A stretch of 44,617 nucleotides of DNA, taken from NCBI RefSeq assembly GCF_000735195.1, contig NZ_JPIM01000027.1:1-44617 (forward strand), read 5' to 3'. This DNA is from Chloroflexus sp. MS-G (GTDB taxonomy: Bacteria > Chloroflexota > Chloroflexia > Chloroflexales > Chloroflexaceae). Shown here piece by piece: positions 1 through 6,947 of the stretch (the stretch's first letter is position 1; every line of letters starts with the position of its first letter). The notes below the pieces were generated by a model. The model saw only the letters and a list, made by a program, of their open reading frames with translations. It ran no database searches and was not told where the DNA came from. Made by a program: the position numbers and the translations under genes.

Positions 1-42
1 TTTTCCACTATCTTTGAAGCGAATACCAACGACAACCGGCAT
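1..42 (-). CDS. PSP1-domain protein (YaaT/RicT-like), first 14 codons only
   Basis: The minus strand carries an ATG at 42 that stays open to the window edge. Its first 14 residues read MPVVVGIRFKDSGK, which resembles the usual N-terminus of PSP1-domain proteins (YaaT/RicT), where a short hydrophobic strand is followed by a basic stretch. A purine-rich ribosome site (AAGGAAAG) lies about 7 bases upstream of the ATG. It is co-directional with the cyclase gene that ends at 110. Everything beyond residue 14 lies outside the window, so the family call rests on a short match. Confidence 0.45.
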   Translation of the reverse strand, partial: MPVVVGIRFKDSGK

Positions 43-109
43 AGTGTATCTTTCCTTAAGGAATGTCTTTCATTCCTATAATCGTGGTAGTAGTGCACTT
101 GCTGCACAA

Positions 110-1666
110 TTATGGCCCGGTATAGGCAATCGTTGCCTGTCCACCTGGTTTAGATCGTCGTCCTAGCACTTTATAAGCACGAACCCGTTGCTGCTTCCCC
201 TTCAATTGCAGCTCACCCATCTCTTGCAGTTCAAACTGGTCACTAACCAGACGTGCCGTATCTTCACCGATAAACACGGTTCCCGGTTCGGCGGCTGATT
301 CCAGGCGCGATGCTGTGTTGACCGTATCGCCGATGGCCGTGTACTCTAGCCGATGACGGGTACCAAAAAAGCCGGTAAACGCCGGGCCGGTATTCACCCC
401 AATCCGAATGGTAAAGGCTTTATCAGGATCAAGTTTGCGTACCAGTCGTTGTTGCGCCTGTTGCATTTCAACCGCCGCTGACACTGCACGGAACGCATGT
501 TGTTCATCGAGCGGATCTTCCGGTAACCGTGGTGCACCGAAGATCGCCATAATGCCATCGCCGATATACTTATCAACCGTGCCATTGTAACGGAAAATGA
601 CATCGGTCATTTCATGTAAATACTCATTGAGCAAGTCTTGCACTTCACGCGGCGAGAGACGTTCAGAGAGGGCCGTAAAGCCCTTAACGTCGGCAAAGAG
701 AACGGTGACGATCTGTTCTTGCGCTTCCCAGAGTTTCCCGTGTTGGGCGACGTAACGGGCCAGGGCCTGGGCAACATTTGGCGAGAGGAAACGCTCGAGA
801 TTCTGCCGCACCTGACCCTGTACTCGCAATTCTTCGGTCAGACGGGCGCGCTCGATGGCAACGGCAGCCAGATTCGCGATAGCTACAACCATATCACGGT
901 CGCGTACGGAAAACTGTTCACGGCCAGGCGAATCGAGCAAGATCACCCCAATCGCTCCGCCCTGGGTCAGCAACGGCGCACAAATAGCTGAACGGATGTT
1001 AGCGGCAATAATGCTCTTTGAACCGGCAAACTCGATCCGGGCATCGTGGGTCAGAACAGCTTCACCGCGTTCTATCGCTTTGCGCACAATACTCCCGGCA
1101 ATCGCCACGTCACCGAGGCCGGGTGGGAAGATGACACGGGGAACCAGTTCATCGCCCTTTCGCAAGAGTAAAAAGCCACGCTGCGCGGGAACTAAGCGGA
1201 TGATCTCTTCCATCACCAGATCGAGGAGTTCGCGGTAGTCTAGTGCCTGATTGATCCGCATACTGATCTGGTAAAAGGCCTGAAGGTCAGATGGTTGCAA
1301 CTGCAACTCATGAGCTGCTACCACTCGTGATTCCGACGTTACCGGAAAATAGCGGTTATCGTCAAGAACAACACTTTGCGCAGCGCGGTCTTCGTAAATC
1401 AGCTCGAATGGGCCGATGCCGATCACATCACCATCGTTCAGTTGCTCTTCTTTTACCCGCAGCCGGTTAACCGTTACGCCGTTACGGCTGTTGAGGTCGA
1501 TCACCCAGGCGCGATGACCACGCAGTTCGATCCGGGCATGCTTGCGCGAGACAATCGCGTGGTTGAGCACTATCTCGTTATCGAGCTGCCGGCCAATAGT
1601 CAGGCCGCGCTCGGTGATCGGGAAGGTATGCTGTTCACCCTGAATGGTGACCGTAACCCGCGCCAT
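110..1666 (-). CDS. FHA-GAF-class III adenylate cyclase
   Basis: This 518-residue soluble protein makes cyclic nucleotide from ATP. The N-terminal FHA domain (about 1-95) has the phosphothreonine-binding pattern GR at 25-26, SRKHA at 40-44 and NG at 62-63. A GAF domain follows at about 135-275 and a class III cyclase domain at about 315-505. Both metal-binding aspartates are present (D326 in FADVKGF, D370 in YIGDG). K366 and D447 are the adenine-selecting pair, and N450 and R454 fit the transition-state positions, so an active adenylate rather than guanylate cyclase is expected. The ATG at 1666 has GGAG 8 bases upstream. It lies 54 bases downstream of the DtxR-type regulator on the same strand and is probably co-transcribed with it. 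A 7-bp hairpin at 59-77 just past the stop lacks a U-tract. The FHA domain suggests control by Ser/Thr phosphorylation, which is inference. Confidence 0.9.
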   Translation of the reverse strand: MARVTVTIQGEQHTFPITERGLTIGRQLDNEIVLNHAIVSRKHARIELRGHRAWVIDLNSRNGVTVNRLRVKEEQLNDGDVIGIGPFELIYEDRAAQSVVLDDNRYFPVTSESRVVAAHELQLQPSDLQAFYQISMRINQALDYRELLDLVMEEIIRLVPAQRGFLLLRKGDELVPRVIFPPGLGDVAIAGSIVRKAIERGEAVLTHDARIEFAGSKSIIAANIRSAICAPLLTQGGAIGVILLDSPGREQFSVRDRDMVVAIANLAAVAIERARLTEELRVQGQVRQNLERFLSPNVAQALARYVAQHGKLWEAQEQIVTVLFADVKGFTALSERLSPREVQDLLNEYLHEMTDVIFRYNGTVDKYIGDGIMAIFGAPRLPEDPLDEQHAFRAVSAAVEMQQAQQRLVRKLDPDKAFTIRIGVNTGPAFTGFFGTRHRLEYTAIGDTVNTASRLESAAEPGTVFIGEDTARLVSDQFELQEMGELQLKGKQQRVRAYKVLGRRSKPGGQATIAYTGP

Positions 1667-1720
1667 TCGTTCTACTCCAGCCTCTCTCGTAATCTGGCGG
1701 ACAATCTTGCCAGGTAGCGA

Positions 1721-2440
1721 TTACTGCTCTTCTTCAACATCACCCCAAATGAATTCGGCGATATGGGCTGGAACGGTAATCGACAGACCTGGCCGCTGCA
1801 ATGTGACACCGATGGGAGTAGCGTTGTCTGCTATGGTGAAGCGTGCGCCAGGTACCAAACCGTTGGCTTCGAGAAAGGCTACAATTGGTGTCTCTTCCTC
1901 GGCCTCTTCGGCGATCCGCCTGATCGTAAAGACCTGACCAGCCTTCGTTGTATCGAGACGGATTTGACCGGCATACCCTTCATTCTGACCAGGGATCGGA
2001 TTACCGTGCGGACATGTTGTTGCCTGGCCGACCAGCGCCATGATCCGTTCTTCCATCACCGGTGAAAGGGCGTGTTCAAGGCGAACTGCCTCCTCGTGAA
2101 TCAGGTGCCAGGGTAATCCCATGACATCAACGAGGAATCGCTCTAATATTCGATGGCGGCGAACCATCGCTTCGGCTAATTGCAGGCCGCTCGGTGTGAG
2201 CGTGATTTCACCGTGTGCGTTACGCTCGATAAAGCCCTTTTCAAGTAAGCGGGTAACGATATGAGTCACCGTTGGTGGTTGAACCTTCATCCAGCGTGCC
2301 AGGCGGGCCGCGATCACCGGCTCGTTGCGCGACGCAAGATAATAGATGACTTCAAGATATTCCCGCTCTTTTGCGGTCGGCTCGCCAGCAGTACTGATGT
2401 GGCGGCGACGCAAGGTGGTGGTCGATTGCGAAGTACTCAC
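1721..2440 (-). CDS. DtxR/MntR-family metal-dependent transcriptional regulator
   Basis: This is a 239-residue iron- or manganese-responsive repressor. A winged-helix DNA-binding domain fills about residues 18-80, with a PPTVTHIVTRLLEKGF recognition region. The dimerisation and metal domain holds RRHRILERFL, HEEAVRLEHALS and CPHGNPIP, the characteristic metal-site segments of the family. The C-terminal third looks like a FeoA/SH3-type domain. I chose the GTG at 2440 because AGGAGG sits 5 bases upstream. The open frame extends to 2503, but its extra 21 residues are not family-like and lie in the leader. The gene is divergent from the small protein at 2628. Whether it senses Fe or Mn cannot be told from the sequence. 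Confidence 0.88.
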   Translation of the reverse strand: MSTSQSTTTLRRRHISTAGEPTAKEREYLEVIYYLASRNEPVIAARLARWMKVQPPTVTHIVTRLLEKGFIERNAHGEITLTPSGLQLAEAMVRRHRILERFLVDVMGLPWHLIHEEAVRLEHALSPVMEERIMALVGQATTCPHGNPIPGQNEGYAGQIRLDTTKAGQVFTIRRIAEEAEEETPIVAFLEANGLVPGARFTIADNATPIGVTLQRPGLSITVPAHIAEFIWGDVEEEQ

Positions 2441-2544
2441 ACCTGCCTCCTTTTCGTCAGCAGTGTCGTTCTGACGCCAGCTCAACAGCGGCACGATCCA
2501 CAATGTTGGCCGGGATTGAACGGATAAATAATACGCTGTTTTCC

Positions 2545-2585
2545 ATTATAGCAGACGCAAAAGGCTTGCGACAGAGTGGTATACT
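2545..2585. promoter_or_regulatory. Divergent promoters with a central inverted repeat
   Basis: On the minus strand a perfect TATAAT (2545-2550) lies about 105 bases upstream of the dtxR-like GTG. On the plus strand an extended -10, TGGTATACT (2577-2585), serves the small gene at 2628. Between them is the perfect inverted repeat CGCAA-AAGGC-TTGCG (2556-2570), suitably placed for a repressor to cover both promoters. Autoregulation by the neighbouring DtxR-type protein is inference. Confidence 0.5.
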
Positions 2586-2627
2586 GAAGTTGTCCAGTTT
2601 TGGCGCACATAAAGAAAGGGGCCTGAG

Positions 2628-2858
2628 ATGAGTTCAGCCAAGACACTTGTCGACTTGATCCGCGAGAAGACGGGCGTAAGCGCCGAGCAGGCGCAGCAGG
2701 CGATTGATGTGGTGGTTGGCTTTTTGAAGGAGAAGCTACCCGAACCAATTGCTGCTCAGGTCGATACGGTGCTCAAGAGTGATGTCAGTGCGATTGCCGA
2801 TCAGATCGATGCCGCCAAAACGATGTTAGGTGGATTGTTTGGGGGTAAGAAGGATTAA
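2628..2858 (+). CDS. Small conserved helical protein, unknown function
   Basis: This is a 76-residue soluble protein with no signal peptide. It is predicted to be nearly all helix and ends in a flexible Gly/Lys tail (GGLFGGKKD). The N-terminal half resembles small DUF2267/DUF937-like helical proteins seen in Chloroflexota, but I cannot assign a family firmly. A ribosome site (GAAAGGGG) and an extended -10 promoter about 43 bases upstream support expression as a single gene. It is divergent from a metal-dependent regulator, so metal-responsive expression is possible. Confidence 0.75.
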   Translation: MSSAKTLVDLIREKTGVSAEQAQQAIDVVVGFLKEKLPEPIAAQVDTVLKSDVSAIADQIDAAKTMLGGLFGGKKD

Positions 2859-2875
2859 TCAGAGGAATGTCTGAC

Positions 2876-2913
2876 TTCCTCTTCCTTTCCCCTTAAGTCG
2901 GAGAGGAAGAGGA
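2876..2913 (+). terminator. Purine/pyrimidine hairpin after the small gene, possible weak terminator
   Basis: The arms TCCTCTTCC (2877-2885) and GGAAGAGGA (2905-2913) are perfect complements around a 19-base loop, 18 bases past the stop of the small gene. Only a poor T-run follows (GTTGAGTTTCT), so termination is uncertain. Confidence 0.3.
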
Positions 2914-3045
2914 TGGAATGTTGAGTTTCTGTAAATTGCTTTATCTATTTTTACGTGATCAACAATCAGTTTTTGGTATTTATTCGGTAAATAGTAAGGC
3001 GGATGATTCTACTTATCATGTGTTACAGGTTTCTGAGGAATTCAC

Positions 3046-3811
3046 ATGAGTGTACTTGTTTTCATCGGAATAGTATTATTAATCTTGTCTGTTCCCTTCT
3101 TGTTTGTAGCTCGCGCAAATGCCAAGTTGCTACACAGGCTTAATACAGTAGAAACATACGATGCAGCTACGTTAGACGAAATCCATCGTCGCATTACCAC
3201 ATCGCTGGGAGCAAGTTACTTTATTCGACCTTGTGAAGTCACCGGTATTATTGAGTGCGACACTCCTTTGATTGGTCCTGTCTCCGGTAGAGCATTTGTT
3301 GCGTACAAGTACAATGTTTACGAAGAGGGAGGAAGTCACAACGAGAGATGACGAAGGTCGTGAATCTACTACCACCGAGCGGCGTAGTACGTCAATTGAA
3401 TCGGAAGAACGGTGCATACCGTTTTTTGTCCGTGATGATACCGGTAGGGTACTAGTATTACCGGATGGTGCAACTATTGATCTCATTGAAACGGTGAACC
3501 GTTTTGTCACAACACCGCAGTCACCGTCGTGGACGAGTTCCATCAATACGCTTGGGTGGCGTCAGATAGAGCGAGGTCTTGACGTTGGGACGCACGTGTT
3601 CGTGTCTGGAGTCGCAATTGACCACGATGGAAAACCTGCTGTTGCCAGCTACACACCTTATGGAAAGCAACCGCTCTTGATTAGTCGCAAGAGCGAGCAA
3701 GAATTAGTTGCTTCAGCAGCATTTTGGGCACGTAGTATGAGTTTTGCTGCTGTTGCCAGTGCGGTAATTAGGATGGCGCTTATCGTCGGTAGCTTTCTGA
3801 TGGGTTGGTAG
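3046..3811 (+). pseudogene. GIDE-like two-TM membrane protein, split by a +1 frameshift
   Basis: Two overlapping frames (3046-3351 and a frame ending at 3811) join into one protein of about 254 residues if one G of the GGG at 3327-3329 is skipped. The N-terminal part has a membrane segment (residues 2-20) and then LIGPVSGRAFVAYKYNVYEE. The second part continues with IPFFVRDDTGRVLVLPDGA, a VFVSGVA strand and PLLISRKSEQELV, followed by a C-terminal membrane segment. This order (TM, 'SGR..v.Y.y.v', 'DDTGrv.V.p.GA', 'pl.iS..se.el', TM) matches bacterial relatives of GIDE/MUL1 (PF12483). The start at 3046 has TGAGGAA 8 bases upstream. As written, the sequence gives a 101-residue truncated product. 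Either the gene is broken, the base call is wrong, or recoding occurs. Confidence 0.7.
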
Positions 3812-3854
3812 TGGTCTGTTCTCGACCTATCAGTTTGAATAAACGTACTGGCAT

Positions 3855-4619
3855 TCAGGCATCTGGCTTCACCAGCACATACTGGCTTTCAGATCGGATG
3901 AAATCTACGACCACATAGTTCGCTGCGAAAGCTGCTTCAGCACAGGCCCGCACGTGATAGCGCCACGCCTGCGCTGCTGATGGATCATGCTGTTGGAGCT
4001 TAGCAAAGTCAGAAGGAATACGCAATCGCAGTATCGGCGCACCGGTGATGTGCGGTGGCGCGTCGAGTGAAGGATTGATCAGCGGCGCTGTGGCAATCAG
4101 CTCGGCTGCGGGACGAGTTATTGGCGATTGTACCAGCCACCATTCAACTTGGAAACGATCACTCGGTAGGATACCATCGACCAACTCTGGCTCAGGGCCA
4201 TAGACATTTCGCAAATAGGTGCGGCAGATCGCACCAAGCTTGTGAATATTAAAATGGGCGTTGCGCGCCAGCAATGGATCGAACGTCCACGTCATCAATT
4301 CAAGGTCTTGCGCTAAGGCAAACTCCCGTTGTGCCCGTTTGAGCCGTTCACCGATCCGAGAGTCGCGCAGATCAGGACGAACTGCGGCCATATGCGAGGC
4401 ATGCTTGAGCCGACCATCAGCAGTACGGGCAAGAAAGCCAAAGACGAACCCGACCAGCTCTTGACCGATAAATGCTCCTAGCACCAGCCCGCCGTTGCGT
4501 TGCACGGTGGTCAATACGTTCAAAGGGACGACAAATTCATCTCCCCAAACCAGTTTCTGTAGTTGTTCACACGCTCGATATTCGGCATAGGTTTCGATTG
4601 GTCGGATATCAATGTGCAT
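3855..4619 (-). CDS. GNAT-superfamily acetyltransferase (COG3375-like)
   Basis: This 254-residue soluble protein has the GNAT fold in its first ~150 residues. The core strand GLVLGAFIGQELVGFVFGF is followed by SHMAAVRPDLRDSRIGERL, which corresponds to the acetyl-CoA-binding V.p..R..GiG..L motif. The segment MTWTFDPLLARNAHFNIHKLGA and the RFQVEWW motif are typical of the COG3375 group of predicted acetyltransferases. The substrate is unknown. The ATG at 4619 has GAGGAT upstream. It is convergent with the GIDE-like gene and divergent from dam, and stands alone. Confidence 0.8.
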   Translation of the reverse strand: MHIDIRPIETYAEYRACEQLQKLVWGDEFVVPLNVLTTVQRNGGLVLGAFIGQELVGFVFGFLARTADGRLKHASHMAAVRPDLRDSRIGERLKRAQREFALAQDLELMTWTFDPLLARNAHFNIHKLGAICRTYLRNVYGPEPELVDGILPSDRFQVEWWLVQSPITRPAAELIATAPLINPSLDAPPHITGAPILRLRIPSDFAKLQQHDPSAAQAWRYHVRACAEAAFAANYVVVDFIRSESQYVLVKPDA

Positions 4620-4786
4620 AGGTATCCTCGTGACGGCTATTCATGAATACAGTATCAGAGCAGCAACGGGCGCGACGACGAAACGTTCTGGGTCTATTAT
4701 ACGCGGCCACTTCAATTTGTTTGTCAGTGGACAGCTACGTTGTAGGACTTTCAACGTTCTTTTCCTACACAGATAGGATAGAGGGG

Positions 4787-4814
4787 TAGGGCGGGTTTGG
4801 AACTCGCCCCTACA
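4787..4814. repeat. REP-like palindrome, GGGCGGGT family
   Basis: The sequence folds as GTAGGGCGGGT / ACTCGCCCCTAC around TTGGA, with one mismatch and one bulge. Related palindromes occur at 32321-32341 and, more diverged, near 24369. Confidence 0.55.
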
Positions 4815-4879
4815 GTGAGGGAAGCGCCGCATCGCCGCGTCCCTGGTGGTGGTATCTCGGTTATTGAACGTAGCCGATG

Positions 4880-4888
4880 TGTTATAAT
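4880..4888 (+). promoter_or_regulatory. Extended -10 promoter of dam
   Basis: TGTTATAAT is a perfect extended -10 element, with TTGAAC at 4864-4869 further upstream. It predicts a transcript start near 4895, about 57 bases before the preferred GTG start of the methylase. Confidence 0.6.
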
Positions 4889-4951
4889 CCAACTCTCGGT
4901 AGCTGCATGTATGAGGCGGGCACGACTATCGTGTTCGTCAGGGAGTCTTTG

Positions 4952-5851
4952 GTGCCTGCACGTCCATTTCTCAAGTGGGCTGGTGGTAAAAGTCAGCTTC
5001 TACCAGAGCTTTCGCGGCGCATTCCAGCGCGCTTTGGCCGCTATTATGAGCCGTTTGTCGGTGGTGGCGCCTTGTTCTTTTATCTCTGGAATAATGGATT
5101 GTTACGGCAAGGGGCATCGCTGAGCGATCTCAACGCCGAACTGATCGACTGTTATATTGCCGTTCGCGATGAAGTTGACGAGTTGATCGAACTCCTCTAT
5201 CGTCTGCGTCCTTACGCAACGGATCGCGATTTCTTTTACGAGATTCGCAGTTGGGATCGCCGACCGGATTTCGGTCATCGGCCACGGGTAGAACGTGCAG
5301 CGCGTACCATCTTTCTGAATCGCACGTGTTACAACGGCCTGTATCGGCTCAACAATAAAGGCCAATTCAATGCCCCCTTTGGTTACTACAAAAATCCACT
5401 GATCGTTGATAGCGAGAATCTTCGTGAAGTAAGCCGGGCCTTGCACAATGTTGAACTACGAGTTGCCGACTTCGCTACGGTGCTTGATACGGCACAACCG
5501 GGCGATTTCATCTACTTTGACCCACCGTATGTACCGGTTAGTTCAACAGCATCGTTTACCAGTTACACCAGGCGCGGCTTCGATGAAACCGAGCAGCGTC
5601 GATTAGCACAGGTTTTTCACCAACTGGCTGCCCGTAATTGTCTCGTCATGCTCTCCAACTCGTCAACCGCGCTGGCTCGTCAGTTGTACGCCAATGCCTG
5701 CCAGGTCGATGTTGTTTTAGCCAGTCGTAAAATCAATTGCAACGGTTCTCGTCGCGGTATGGTTGAGGAGTTGATTGCCTGTAGCTTCTCTACCGCATCT
5801 CAGAGCCAGTATGCGGACGACACCCGCGTGGCCCTTCTTGCCGGTGACTGA
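4952..5851 (+). CDS. dam: Dam-type DNA adenine-N6 methyltransferase (D12 class)
   Basis: This 299-residue enzyme transfers a methyl group from SAM to adenine N6 in DNA. The N-terminus FLKWAGGK and the EPFVGGG motif (about 33-39) form the SAM pocket, and DPPY (about 190-193) is the catalytic motif IV, in the alpha order of Dam and DpnM. The family usually acts on GATC, which is frequent in this window. I chose the GTG at 4952 because GGGAG lies 6 bases upstream and PARPFLKWAGGK is the usual family start. The ATG at 4877 precedes the inferred transcription start, and the ATG at 4907 has no ribosome site. No endonuclease gene is adjacent, so it behaves as an orphan methylase. Confidence 0.9.
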   Translation: MPARPFLKWAGGKSQLLPELSRRIPARFGRYYEPFVGGGALFFYLWNNGLLRQGASLSDLNAELIDCYIAVRDEVDELIELLYRLRPYATDRDFFYEIRSWDRRPDFGHRPRVERAARTIFLNRTCYNGLYRLNNKGQFNAPFGYYKNPLIVDSENLREVSRALHNVELRVADFATVLDTAQPGDFIYFDPPYVPVSSTASFTSYTRRGFDETEQRRLAQVFHQLAARNCLVMLSNSSTALARQLYANACQVDVVLASRKINCNGSRRGMVEELIACSFSTASQSQYADDTRVALLAGD

Positions 5852-5873
5852 ACCACGTTGATCGTTGACTAGA

Positions 5874-6926
5874 CTACTTGTGACCGTATTTGTTCCAGAT
5901 AATGACTGAGAGGTATCCGGCAACGCCAATTGCGACTCCAACTGGCCACGAGTTACTGACCTGCGAACCGACCAATCCGACCAGCAAAGGACCTACTGCC
6001 GCCAACAGTGGGCGTAGATCGTCATCTGGAGGCGGATGCAGCCGCGGGCGCCGTGGTGCTGGCGGCGCCTCTTCAGCCTGCCACTCCGGTGCTGATGAAT
6101 CCTCCTCGTCTTCATCCTCGTCGGTCTCAAAAATTGCCGGCGGTAAGGGATTATCTACCGGCGGCTGTTCACGCAGCTCTGCCCGATATGCCTTGCGCCA
6201 ACGGTAAGTTGGTCGACGACGGGTTTCGTACAGATGGTAGGCAGCACGCTGTAAGAAGGCCGGTTGACCGGCACTGAGCGCCATAAGTTCGCGCACCTCA
6301 TCGGCGCTAAAGAGTGGTTCACCTTCGGCGAGGTAACTGTCGAGCAGCAAGCGAGCTTCGGCGAAACTGAGCGGACCGAGACGCACCGTGGCGAAGGGTT
6401 CACTCAGCAATGGTGGCGTGCCACGCACAGCACCTACGACCATCAGATCGTAGGCCAGGCTCTGACCGGTTGGCCCGGCTACACCGTGGTAGCCAGGAGC
6501 ACTCCGTCGGGCCAGTCGGCCTAGCCGTTCGAGCAGTTCGGTTCCCCAACCGGCAGCAATCGCCGATTCTACACCGTCAAGACAAATCAACACCGGACGA
6601 CCACTGGCTGCCAGCCGTTGTTCAAGGACGGTGATCGTCGGTTCGTTGCCACCGAGGGCACGCACAATCAGCCCATAGGTAGTAGTGGCATCGGGAAGCA
6701 GTGACAGATCGAGGTAAAACGCATTGAGGTTAGGAATTTCCAGCACAGCGCCTGCCGCCTGAGCCAGATGAGTCAATAACGATGAACGGCCACTTCCGCT
6801 CGGCCCGTACAGCAACAGTGGCCGTCGCCGTTCGAGCTGTTCACAGGCAGCACCTAACTCGCGCCATCGCCCAACAAATCTGGCAGGATCGGTAATCCGT
6901 CCACGTTCACTGAAGGGATTGGTCAT
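5874..6926 (-). CDS. Membrane-anchored AAA/STAND-like ATPase
   Basis: This 350-residue protein has an ORC/STAND-type ATPase module: Walker A GPSGSGRSS (about 41-49), Walker B-like VLICLDGVE, and GPLSFAEARLLLDSYL as in the lid region of this group. An acidic and proline-rich linker (about 265-305) leads to a hydrophobic C-terminus (about 308-345), so the ATPase is probably tethered to the membrane facing the cytoplasm. The start has GGAGG 9 bases upstream. It begins 21 bases after the solute-binding lipoprotein on the same strand, which suggests a joint transcript. Its partner and function are unknown. Confidence 0.8.
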   Translation of the reverse strand: MTNPFSERGRITDPARFVGRWRELGAACEQLERRRPLLLYGPSGSGRSSLLTHLAQAAGAVLEIPNLNAFYLDLSLLPDATTTYGLIVRALGGNEPTITVLEQRLAASGRPVLICLDGVESAIAAGWGTELLERLGRLARRSAPGYHGVAGPTGQSLAYDLMVVGAVRGTPPLLSEPFATVRLGPLSFAEARLLLDSYLAEGEPLFSADEVRELMALSAGQPAFLQRAAYHLYETRRRPTYRWRKAYRAELREQPPVDNPLPPAIFETDEDEDEEDSSAPEWQAEEAPPAPRRPRLHPPPDDDLRPLLAAVGPLLVGLVGSQVSNSWPVGVAIGVAGYLSVIIWNKYGHK

Positions 6927-6947
6927 TCCTGTCTGCCTCCACCGGTG

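Larger units (their letters stand above)
4620..4951. other. Intergenic region between GNAT gene and dam
   Basis: It holds one GC-rich inverted repeat (4787-4814) and the promoter of the methylase (near 4883). No coding potential was recognised. The open frame that begins at 4877 lies upstream of the inferred transcription start. Confidence 0.6.

Noticed and set aside
59..77. Hairpin AGGAATG-TCTTT-CATTCCT as a terminator of the cyclase gene
   Set aside because: The stem is perfect but AT-rich, with no U-tract on the minus strand; it may be a chance repeat.
4877..4951. N-terminal extension of Dam by 25 residues
   Set aside because: The ATG overlaps the promoter and lies before the inferred transcript start; GTG 4952 has a good ribosome site and the family-typical start.
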